From Rhodothalassiaceae bacterium (GTDB lineage: Bacteria > Pseudomonadota > Alphaproteobacteria > Sphingomonadales > Rhodothalassiaceae), in NCBI GenBank assembly GCA_026004935.1, contig BPKC01000001.1:2429381-2493380 (forward strand): a DNA stretch of 64,000 bases. The letters run 5' to 3'. The translations under genes and the position numbers were made by a program. How positions within the stretch are numbered: the first letter of the stretch is position 1; every line of letters begins with the position of its first letter. Below the pieces are notes generated by a model. That model worked only from the letters and a program-made list of their open reading frames with translations, was not told where the DNA came from and searched no databases. Shown here in pieces: positions 1 through 7,745 of this stretch.

Positions 1-222
1 GATCGGCATCCGGAACAGCGGCGCCGTGAACGGCGTCACCTTCGGCGACGGCCGCGAGACCAGTGACGGTCGGAAGTTCTGGGGAAAGACCAGACCAGAC
101 TGGGGAAATGCCCCAGGCTGACGGTCCAGCTCGTGATTCTTGCCGGCGGACACGTATTTGGCCGCAAGGCCCGCGCCCGCAACGGCAGCACCGAGCTTCA
201 GTGCGTCACGCCGTTTCAACAT
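1..222 (-). CDS. Tat-exported protein, probable multicopper oxidase (N-terminal part only)
   Basis: The first 74 codons are present and the gene runs off the left edge. The start is ATG with an AGGAG motif just upstream. The protein begins MLKRRDALKLGAAVAGAG, a twin-arginine signal (Arg4-Arg5 followed by a hydrophobic Ala/Gly stretch), so export by the Tat pathway to the periplasm is likely. The following residues, including SPKVTPFTAPLF at about 58-69, resemble the start of the first cupredoxin domain of multicopper oxidases. No copper ligands lie within the visible part, so the family call is an inference. It is transcribed away from the secretion operon on its right. Confidence 0.55.
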   Translation of the reverse strand, partial: MLKRRDALKLGAAVAGAGLAAKYVSAGKNHELDRQPGAFPQSGLVFPQNFRPSLVSRPSPKVTPFTAPLFRMPI

Positions 223-1424
223 GTGGACCTCTCCTGATTGACCTGTTTCAAGGACGAACCCCTGCTCCCGTTGCGGCGGGAACAGACAAGGCCGGCCCGA
301 TGAGAGCTGCGAAAAGCGTCGGAGGGGCGGATGCCTTCGTCACTCCACGACATGACATCATGCACACCACCGGATCACCGCATTCCTTCCGGGCCTTCAT
401 CGCCCCGGTGCGCCACGGGTGGCGCCAGCCCCGGTGTCGGCGGGTGATGCGGAAGCGCAGAAGACTCGGGACACCCCGGAAAACACGGAATGTTCGCTTT
501 CAGGCCTCCCCTGCCCTGCCGGCCCGCGATTCCCGTGACGACGTGCGCCCAATTCAGATGCCGCATTCACGGGTCGCGATGCCGGCCGACGTTCCCCGAT
601 GAGGGCCTGGCGAACCGCGATGTCTCTCCTCCTTCGCCCCTGCACAACCCCTGTTTGCCGAACCTTGCGATGGCGAGCCTAAACCCATTTCCTACGGGCT
701 TGCAAGTTTCAATTTGTGACAATTGTGTTGCAGGTGTCACGGCGGCGCATGCCTTGCCCATCGGCGCTTTCCGCAACCCGTTCCCAATACACGACTTTTC
801 ACGATCGCGTGAGGACGCTCGGGCCGCCCGAATCTCCGGGTCGCCCGCCGCCGGGAAGACTCGCCCGCCCGCCCCTTCTGCCGGCTTGAGAACCGATTCC
901 CGCCGCCACCCTTGTCGGTCGAGAAATCATTTCTCTTTTTATATCAGAGACATGCATGTGATTTCCGATTCGCGGCAAAATGCCGCGGACCTTGGTGCAC
1001 GATGACGACTCCCCTTGCGCCGCCGTCGGAAGGAGCGCAGCACATCCGCAAATTCATTGCCCCACAGGCATTTCCGCTCACGAACCGGTGAAAAATGTCC
1101 TGTCTCGGCTGGCGTGCCGGCAGGCGGGATTCCCGATTCGGAGCCGGCGGCGCCTTGTCAGACGCGATCTTTTCCTTCAACAGGCGGAAGCACGGGGAAA
1201 GGGACGGCGGAGAAAATCCGGCAAATGATCGTTTCCAACGTTTCGTCATGTATTTCGCGCGCGGCGCGCAGCGGCATTATGTCGCACGCGCACGCGCCGG
1301 CCGCGCGGGCGGCCGGGGCCTGTGCGAGCCGCCCACTCTTCCTTATACTCGAAGCGCGGGCCGGGCCGCCGCCTCGGAAGGCACGCACCGGCCGAGGGAG
1401 CGGTGGCGAGGAGGGGAGGCGGGC
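223..1424. other. Long non-coding stretch between the Tat protein gene and gspE
   Basis: About 1.2 kb with no convincing gene. The ORFs here are short, arginine/proline-rich and lack Shine-Dalgarno motifs. Two relatively AT-rich islands (about 685-735 and 915-970) stand out. The only promoter-like element seen for the gsp operon is a TATACT hexamer at 1344-1349, about 75 bases before gspE, with no good -35 partner. Confidence 0.5.
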
Positions 1425-3203
1425 ATGGCCGTGATGGCTCGGAACGGGCGCACAGGGGAGACCGCGCCGATGGAAGACACCGGCGGCGACGGCGACGCGC
1501 TTGCGATGCTCGCGGCCGCGCTGAAGGCGCGCGGGCGCGACGAGGCCGTGCTCGCGCGCGCGCGCCGGGCGGCTGCGGCCTCCGGCGAGCGGCTGGTCAA
1601 GGTGCTGCTAAAGCTCGGCCTCGTCGGCGAGCGCGAGCTCGCCGAGGCGCTCGCCGAGGCCCTGGAGCTGCCCCTCGTCACCGCGGACGGCTTTCCCGAG
1701 ACGCCGCTCTTCGAGGACCGGGTGAGCCCCCGCTTTCTGGCGGAAGAAGGTCTGCTTCCCGTCCGCGAGGAGGAGGGGCGCGTCGTCGTCGCGGCGGTGG
1801 ATCCGACCGCGCACGAGGCGCTCGATGCGCTCGCGCTTGCCCTCGGCCGGCCGGTCGCGCCGGCGGTGGCGCCGCACAGCGAGATCGAGGCGGCGATCGC
1901 CAGGCTCTACGCCGCGGGTTCCCAGCTCGAGACCGAGGCGGCGCTCGAGGAGGAGATGGACGGCGGCGACGCGCTGGCCACCGACATCGAGCGGCTCCGG
2001 GACCTCGCGAGCGAGGCGCCCGTCATCCGCACGGTGAACCGCCTCATCGCCGAAGCCGCGGAGCTCGGCGCCTCCGACATTCATCTGGAGCCGCGCGAAT
2101 ACGGCCTTGGCGTGCGCTACCGCATCGACGGCGTGCTCCAGGAACAGCCCGCGCCGCCAGCCCAGCTCGCCACGGCCATCGTCTCGCGCATCAAGATCAT
2201 GGCGCGTCTCGACATCGCCGAGCGCCGCCTGCCGCAGGACGGCCGCATCAAGATCGTGGTGAAGGGCGCGCCGATCGACCTGCGCGTGTCGACCCTGCCG
2301 GGCATCCACGGCGAAGGCGTCGTCCTGCGCCTGCTCGACCGCGAACAGGTGGCCCTCGAGTTTGCCGCACTCGGCATCACGGACGCCACCCGCCGGCGCT
2401 TTCTGGACATCCTCGACCGGCCGAACGGGATCTTTCTCGTCACCGGTCCCACCGGCTCGGGCAAGACGACGACGCTCTACGCGGCGCTTCAGCAGCTCAA
2501 TGACGCGAGCCGCAAGATCATCACCGTCGAGGATCCGGTCGAGTACCAGATCGAGGGCATCTCCCAGACGGCCGTGCGGCCGGAGGTGGGACTCACCTTC
2601 GCCGCCGCTTTGCGCGCCATCCTGCGCCATGACCCGGACATCATCCTCGTCGGCGAGATCCGCGACGTGGAAACCGCCGAGATCGCGGCCCAGGCGGCGC
2701 TGACCGGCCATCTCGTGCTGTCGACGCTGCACACCAATGACGCCCCGTCGTCGCTGACCCGCCTGCTCGACATGGGGCTGCCCGAATATCTGGTGAGCGC
2801 GACGCTCAACGGCGCGGCGGCCCAGCGGCTGGTGCGCCGGCTCTGTCCGGACTGCAGCGAGCCGCGCATCATCGCGCCGGAGTTTCTGGCGCGTCTCGGC
2901 GTCGCGGATCCCGAGGCCTGGCTTGAAGCTGCGGATCCGCGCAGGGCCGTCGGCTGCGCGCAGTGCCATCAGACCGGCTATCGCGGCCGCACGGCGATCA
3001 TGGAGATCCTGGAGATGACGGATGCCATCCGCCGCCTGCTCGTCGCCCACGCCGACAGCCGCGAGATCCGCGCCCAGGCGATCCGCGACGGCATGCGTCC
3101 GCTGGTGCTGGACGGGCTGGAGAAGGTGCGCACGGGTGTCACCTCGCTGGAGGAGGTGCTGCGCGTCGCCCATGGCGGCATGCTGGCCGCGCAAACGACC
3201 TAG
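1425..3203 (+). CDS. gspE: Type II secretion system assembly ATPase GspE
   Basis: Hexameric cytoplasmic ATPase that powers pseudopilus assembly. The 592-residue protein has an N-terminal T2SSE domain (about 25-170). The ATPase domain has Walker A GPTGSGKT at 341-348 and a Walker B/Asp-box segment ILVGEIRD at 407-414. The tetracysteine zinc site typical of GspE is present as C474-x2-C477 and C511-x2-C514. I chose the ATG at 1425 because a GAGGGGAGGCGGG tract precedes it; an ATG at 1470 is possible, and the open frame upstream of 1425 looks non-coding. It is the first gene of a tightly packed gsp operon. Confidence 0.96.
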   Translation: MAVMARNGRTGETAPMEDTGGDGDALAMLAAALKARGRDEAVLARARRAAAASGERLVKVLLKLGLVGERELAEALAEALELPLVTADGFPETPLFEDRVSPRFLAEEGLLPVREEEGRVVVAAVDPTAHEALDALALALGRPVAPAVAPHSEIEAAIARLYAAGSQLETEAALEEEMDGGDALATDIERLRDLASEAPVIRTVNRLIAEAAELGASDIHLEPREYGLGVRYRIDGVLQEQPAPPAQLATAIVSRIKIMARLDIAERRLPQDGRIKIVVKGAPIDLRVSTLPGIHGEGVVLRLLDREQVALEFAALGITDATRRRFLDILDRPNGIFLVTGPTGSGKTTTLYAALQQLNDASRKIITVEDPVEYQIEGISQTAVRPEVGLTFAAALRAILRHDPDIILVGEIRDVETAEIAAQAALTGHLVLSTLHTNDAPSSLTRLLDMGLPEYLVSATLNGAAAQRLVRRLCPDCSEPRIIAPEFLARLGVADPEAWLEAADPRRAVGCAQCHQTGYRGRTAIMEILEMTDAIRRLLVAHADSREIRAQAIRDGMRPLVLDGLEKVRTGVTSLEEVLRVAHGGMLAAQTT

Positions 3204-3241
3204 GGCGGCGCCGGGGTGGAGGGAAAAGGGAAGATCGCGTC

Positions 3242-4474
3242 ATGGCGCGGTTCCGCTATCGGGCGGTGAGCCCCGAGGGACGCGTGAGCGAGGGGTTCGA
3301 GGAGGCCCCGACGCGCGAGCGGGCGCTCGCCGCGCTGAGAGCCCGCGGTCTGCGCCCCCTCGCGTTGCGGCCGGTGGCGGACGGGGCGACGGCATCCGCC
3401 GGCGGCCTCGGTGCGTTCCTGCGGCGAGGCGCGCGCTTTACGCCCGAGGCGCGGGCGTTGCTCATCCGGGAGCTTGCTGCGCTCGTCGGCGCCGGCATGC
3501 CGCTGGCGGATGCGCTGGCCGCCCTCGCCCGCAGTGCCGATGCGGCCCCGGCCGTCGCGGCGACGGCCGAGCGCCTGCTTGCGGGCATCCGGGAGGGGCG
3601 CGGGCTGGCCCAGGCGATGGGCGATCTGGGCGAGGAGGCCTTTCCCGCCTTCGTGCGCGGGATGGTGCGCGCGGGCGAGGCGGGCGGCACCCTTGCCGCC
3701 GCGCTCGCGCGCGTCGCGGACACGCTGGAGGCCCAGCTGCGTTTGAGGCGCGAGATCCGCTCGGCCCTCACCTATCCCGCGCTCGTCGTGATCGTCGCGG
3801 CCGCGGCGGTGGCCATCCTGCTCTTTGCGGTGGTCCCGGAATTCGCGGCCCTGTTCGGCGACCGGATGGCCGAGCTGCCGGCCAGCGCGCGGGCGGTCTT
3901 CGCGCTCTCCGGGATGCTGCGCAGCCACGGCATCCTCGTCGCGCTCGTTGCGCTCGCGGGCGCGGGCGGCCTGTGGATGCTCTGGCACCGGCCCGGCAAC
4001 CGGCTGCGGCGCGACGAATGGCTGCTGCGCCTGCCGCGTCTCGGCCGCCTGCTGCGCACCCATGCGGCCGCACGGTTTCTGCTGACGCTGAGCGAGCTGC
4101 TGAAAGCCGGGGTGGCGCTCGTGCCGGCCTATGAGCTTGCGAGCGAGGCGGTGGGCAACCGGGCGCTCATGTTGCGCCTGCGCGAGGCCCTGCCGCATCT
4201 GCGCCAGGGTCGGGGACTGGCCGCCAGTCTGAAGGAGACGGGGCTCATCGACCCCCTGCTCGGCGAAATGCTGGCGGCCGGCGAGCAGGCCGGCGCGCTG
4301 GCCGCGATGGCGGGCCACGCGGCGGGCCTTGCCGAAGACCAGGTCCGGCGCGCGATCCAGGCGATGATCGCGCTGCTGGTGCCGGCGGTGACCCTCGTGC
4401 TCGGCGTGATCGTGGCGGCGATCGTGGGCTCCATGCTGTCCGCGATCCTCGCCTCCTACGACATCGCCTTCTAG
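3242..4474 (+). CDS. gspF: Type II secretion inner-membrane platform protein GspF
   Basis: Polytopic platform protein that couples GspE to pseudopilin assembly. The 410-residue protein has the usual two T2SSF repeats (roughly 75-200 and 280-400). Hydrophobic membrane segments lie near 178-198, in the middle of the protein (about 220-245), and at the C-terminus (380-402). The N-terminus MARFRYRAVSPEGR is typical of GspF. It lies 38 bases after gspE and 13 bases before the first pseudopilin gene. Confidence 0.95.
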   Translation: MARFRYRAVSPEGRVSEGFEEAPTRERALAALRARGLRPLALRPVADGATASAGGLGAFLRRGARFTPEARALLIRELAALVGAGMPLADALAALARSADAAPAVAATAERLLAGIREGRGLAQAMGDLGEEAFPAFVRGMVRAGEAGGTLAAALARVADTLEAQLRLRREIRSALTYPALVVIVAAAAVAILLFAVVPEFAALFGDRMAELPASARAVFALSGMLRSHGILVALVALAGAGGLWMLWHRPGNRLRRDEWLLRLPRLGRLLRTHAAARFLLTLSELLKAGVALVPAYELASEAVGNRALMLRLREALPHLRQGRGLAASLKETGLIDPLLGEMLAAGEQAGALAAMAGHAAGLAEDQVRRAIQAMIALLVPAVTLVLGVIVAAIVGSMLSAILASYDIAF

Positions 4475-4487
4475 CCGGAGGTTCGCG

Positions 4488-4970
4488 ATGGCCGCACGCC
4501 GCATGCCGCCGCACGCCGACAGGCCCGCAGGCTTCACCCTCGTCGAGCTGCTCGTCGTGCTCGTCGTCATCGCCCTGATCGCGGCGCTCGCCGCCCCCCG
4601 GCTTGCCGGACCATTCGCCGGCGCCGGCTTCCGCCAGGCGGGCCAGGAGCTCGCCGCGGCGCTGCGCGGGGCCCGCAGTCTTGCGCGAGAAAGCGGCGAG
4701 CCGGTGGCGCTGGTGCTGGACCTGCGTGCGCACCGCTTCGGCCGGCTCTCCCCGGACGGGCGCATCCGCTGGCTGGGATCCTGGCCGCCGGATGCGGAGC
4801 TGCGGGTACGCACGGCCGAAGAGCTCATCGATCCGGGCGGGGATCATGCGCGGATCCTGTTCTTCCCGGACGGCACGAGCCTCGGCGGCAGCGTCACGCT
4901 CGCGCGGGGCGAAAATCGGATCGTGATCACCATCGACTGGTTGACGGGCGCCGTGCGCCTCGGTCAGTAG
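4488..4970 (+). CDS. gspH: Type II secretion minor pseudopilin, GspH/FimT-like
   Basis: A 160-residue pseudopilin. After a short charged leader it has the type III (prepilin) signal AGFTLVELLVVLVVIAL, with cleavage expected after the Gly and Glu at mature position 5. The long N-terminal helix is followed by a GspH-like beta domain with segments such as SGEPVALVLDL and ILFFPDGTS. It occupies the slot where the major pseudopilin gspG normally sits, but it lacks the GspG pattern after the helix, so I read it as GspH. A prepilin peptidase is required for maturation and is not encoded nearby. Confidence 0.85.
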   Translation: MAARRMPPHADRPAGFTLVELLVVLVVIALIAALAAPRLAGPFAGAGFRQAGQELAAALRGARSLARESGEPVALVLDLRAHRFGRLSPDGRIRWLGSWPPDAELRVRTAEELIDPGGDHARILFFPDGTSLGGSVTLARGENRIVITIDWLTGAVRLGQ

Positions 4971-5074
4971 ATGCGGACGGGTGCGGGGGTGGGGCGCCGG
5001 TCCCGGCGAAGGGATTGGCCGCCGCGAAAAAATTGCATTATGTTTCACGACGCCGAGCAAGGTCGGGGAGACGG

Positions 5075-6223
5075 ATGGCCGGGCAGCTCACCATCGGTGA
5101 CCGGTTCGTGACGCTGAGGGCGCTTGCGGCCGAACTGCGCTGGCAGCTGCGGGCGCTTGCGCGCGCGCCGGCCTGTGCGCGGGTCGTGGCCCGTCTCGCC
5201 CGCTGGCGCCGCAGCCTCGTGATCCGTCTGGAGCGCGAGCGGGTCATGCTGCTTTTCTGCCGCGGCCCGGTGACAGGGGACCCTGCCTCCGCCGGATGCG
5301 TGCGGCTTGCGAGCGTGCCCCTGCCGCAGGGCGATGATCCGGCATTGTGGCGCAGCGAGCTTGCGGCCGCGCTCGAGCGCGTGCCGGCGGCCGTCGACGG
5401 GGTGGTGGTCGCGGTCGCCCCCGAGCTCGTCGTCACCCGCCGGATCCGGCTCCCCCTTCTCGCGCTTGCGGATCTGGACGAGGCCGTGGCGCTCGAGATC
5501 GATCGCGTCACGCCCTTCCCGGCGGGCGCCGCCGTGATCGCCGCCGCGCCCGAGCTTCCGGCCGGGCCGGGGGGCGAGGTCGCGGTTGCGGTCGCGGCCG
5601 CCCCGCGCGCGCTGCTCGCACCGCTGTCGGAGGCGCTCGCGGCGCTGCAGGTGACCGTGGACCGCATCATCCTTGGCGCGCTTGACGGCGATCCGGACGC
5701 CATGGCCGCGCGCTCTCCGCGCCGGCGGCGGCTGCTGCCCTGGCTTGCGGCCGCAGCCGGGGTGATCGTGGCCGCCTTCGTGCTGCGCTGGCCGATCGAA
5801 GGTCTGAGGGCCGAGATCGCCGATGCCCGCGGCCGCCTCGCCGCGCTGATGGGCGAGGCGAGCGCGGCGGCCCAGATGCGCGACGCCTATCTGGCCCGGG
5901 CCGAGACCGTCTCATGGCTCAGGGACCGGCGCACGGCGCGGCCGGCGGCGCTGGCGCTGCTCGACGAGACGGCCCGGCTTCTGCCGGAAGACGCGTTTCT
6001 TCTGCAATGGTCCATCGAGGACGAGCGGGTGACGCTCATCGGCTACGGCCGCGAGGCGGCGCGGCTGATCGCGATCTTCGACAGGGCCGAACTGTTCGGG
6101 CAGCCGCGCTTTACCTCGGCGCTGACCTCCGACGCGCGGCTGGGGCGCGAGCGCTTCTCGCTCGAGCTCGCGCTGCGCCCGGCCGCGGGCGGCAATGCGC
6201 AGACGAAGGAAGGCGGGTCATGA
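5075..6223 (+). CDS. gspL: Type II secretion protein GspL
   Basis: Bitopic inner-membrane protein that links GspE to the periplasmic GspM. The 382 residues comprise a cytoplasmic actin-like/PilM-type region (about 40-205), one membrane segment (LLPWLAAAAGVIVAAFVL, near 222-239) and a short periplasmic PilN-like ferredoxin-fold part with a coiled-coil start. The ATG at 5075 follows GGGGAGACGG; an upstream in-frame ATG at 5015 has no such site. It lies about 100 bases after gspH, the widest gap before gspD, and its stop overlaps the gspM start (ATGA). Confidence 0.88.
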   Translation: MAGQLTIGDRFVTLRALAAELRWQLRALARAPACARVVARLARWRRSLVIRLERERVMLLFCRGPVTGDPASAGCVRLASVPLPQGDDPALWRSELAAALERVPAAVDGVVVAVAPELVVTRRIRLPLLALADLDEAVALEIDRVTPFPAGAAVIAAAPELPAGPGGEVAVAVAAAPRALLAPLSEALAALQVTVDRIILGALDGDPDAMAARSPRRRRLLPWLAAAAGVIVAAFVLRWPIEGLRAEIADARGRLAALMGEASAAAQMRDAYLARAETVSWLRDRRTARPAALALLDETARLLPEDAFLLQWSIEDERVTLIGYGREAARLIAIFDRAELFGQPRFTSALTSDARLGRERFSLELALRPAAGGNAQTKEGGS

Positions 6224-6885
6224 AGGGGCCGGAGCCGCTGCCGCAGGAAGGCGGGGAGAAGGCACCCGAAGCCGGCGCCGCGCGCGCGGGTCCGGCGGCC
6301 CGTCTGCCGCTGCTGCTCGCCCTGCTCGCGGTCATTCTGCTTGCCGCCATCATCGCGCCGGTCGTGGAAGAACGGCTCGCGCTGCGTGACGAGCTCGCAC
6401 GCATCGAGGCGGAAATCGCCCGCGCGCAAAGCCTGGTCGCGGCCGCACCCGAGCTCGAGGAGAGACTGCGCCGCATCGAGGAGGCGCTTGCCGGCTCGCG
6501 CCTGCTGCTCGAGGGGGATTCGACGGCGCGCGCGGCCGCCCAGCTGCAGACCCGCATACGCGACCTCGCCGAGGAGACCGAAAGCGAGCTGCGCCAGCTT
6601 CAGGTTCACGACACGCCCGCGCGCGAGCCGGATCTGCCCGCGATCCTCGAACCCGTGGAGGTCGAGACCGAGCTCGTGACCGACATCCAGGGCCTTCACC
6701 GGATGCTGGCGGCGCTCGAAGGTGGGCCGCCGCTCGTCTTCGTCCGGGCGCTGCATGTGCGCGCCCGGCTGGAGCGCGCGGATCCCGAGACCGGCACCTA
6801 TTCGGTGATGCCGGAGCTCATCGTCTCGATGACGGTGCGCGGCTATCACCTGGTGCCCGGCGGCAAGGCGGGAGGCGGGCCATGA
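6220..6885 (+). CDS. gspM: Type II secretion protein GspM
   Basis: Partner of GspL in the inner-membrane platform. The 221-residue protein has a short cytoplasmic tail, a membrane segment (about 30-48, LPLLLALLAVILLAAIIAP), a coiled coil (about 52-95) and a periplasmic ferredoxin-like domain. The beginning overlaps the gspL stop codon, and its own stop overlaps the next start, so gspL, gspM and the next gene are probably translationally coupled. Confidence 0.85.
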   Translation: MKGPEPLPQEGGEKAPEAGAARAGPAARLPLLLALLAVILLAAIIAPVVEERLALRDELARIEAEIARAQSLVAAAPELEERLRRIEEALAGSRLLLEGDSTARAAAQLQTRIRDLAEETESELRQLQVHDTPAREPDLPAILEPVEVETELVTDIQGLHRMLAALEGGPPLVFVRALHVRARLERADPETGTYSVMPELIVSMTVRGYHLVPGGKAGGGP

Positions 6886-7688
6886 TCCGCCGCCGCCTCT
6901 GGCCCGCCCTGCTGCTGCCGGCCGCGGTTCCCGTGGCGGGGGCGGGCGGCATCGCGCTGCTGCTGGTGCTGCTTGCGCCCGCGCCGCGGCCCGGCACGCC
7001 GGGCGGACCCGGCCTCGTTCTTCCCGAGGTGGCGGTCGAGGTCGCGCTCGACATGCCCCGGGCCGATGCGGTGATCGCCGCCGATCCCTTCGCAGGTGAC
7101 CGCAAGGCGCCGCCCCGACGCAGCCGCGGCGAGGGGCCCGGGCACCCCGGTGCGATCGGCGCGCGGCCCGCCGCGGCTGCGGTGCGGCTTGCGCTCGTCG
7201 GCGTGATCGAGACGGCGCAGGGAGCGCTTGCCATGCTCCGCGACCAGACGACGGGTGAAACCGCCGTCGTCAGACCGGGCGAGTCCTTTCACGGCTTCAC
7301 GCTCGAGCAGGCGGCGGGCACGACGGCCCGGCTGAAGAGCCCGTCGGGCGGGGAGCTCGCGCTCACCCTCTCCTTCCGCGAGGGGAACGCATCGCATGCC
7401 GGCGCCTTTGCAGCCCCCCCGCCGACGGCACCCCTGCGGCGCCCCGCACCCCCCTCCTCACGCGCGGTGATTCCCGACGCGGTGGAACCGGACGCCGCGG
7501 CCGGTCCGGCGATGCGGGGCGCGCCCCGGCCGGCCCGGCGCTTCCGGGCGCGCGCCCCCGACGTGCGCAGCTGGCAGCAGAAGCTCGAGGACTACGGCAT
7601 CGCCGGCAGCTCCACGCACCCGGCGCCGGAGCCCGACGAGGCGGCGCCGCAGAAGCCGCCGGAGTCGGAAGACCGGCCGCAGGAGTGA
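6882..7688 (+). CDS. gspC: Type II secretion GspC/GspN-like inner-membrane protein
   Basis: A 268-residue protein with a short basic cytoplasmic tail, one N-terminal membrane helix (about 9-33) and a periplasmic domain. Residues 60-160 resemble the homology region of GspC (pattern ADPFAGD, LALVGVI, LRDQTTGETAVVRPGESFHG), which contacts the secretin N0 domain. The remaining 100 residues are rich in Pro, Arg and Glu and look disordered; no PDZ domain is visible. It directly precedes the secretin gene, as gspC usually does. Some annotation pipelines would call this family GspN. Confidence 0.7.
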   Translation: MIRRRLWPALLLPAAVPVAGAGGIALLLVLLAPAPRPGTPGGPGLVLPEVAVEVALDMPRADAVIAADPFAGDRKAPPRRSRGEGPGHPGAIGARPAAAAVRLALVGVIETAQGALAMLRDQTTGETAVVRPGESFHGFTLEQAAGTTARLKSPSGGELALTLSFREGNASHAGAFAAPPPTAPLRRPAPPSSRAVIPDAVEPDAAAGPAMRGAPRPARRFRARAPDVRSWQQKLEDYGIAGSSTHPAPEPDEAAPQKPPESEDRPQE

Positions 7689-7745
7689 AGGAAACGCGAC
7701 GACGCCCGGCCTCGTCATGGGGCCGGATGGAGAAGGAGACGCACC

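Noticed and set aside
1608-4828. Long antisense open frames over gspE and gspF
   Set aside because: They are shadows of GC-rich genes on the other strand, with Arg/Gln/Asp-rich composition and no domains.
4488-4970. This pseudopilin as GspG, the major pseudopilin
   Set aside because: After the N-terminal helix it lacks the GspG pattern and matches the larger GspH/FimT-type domain.
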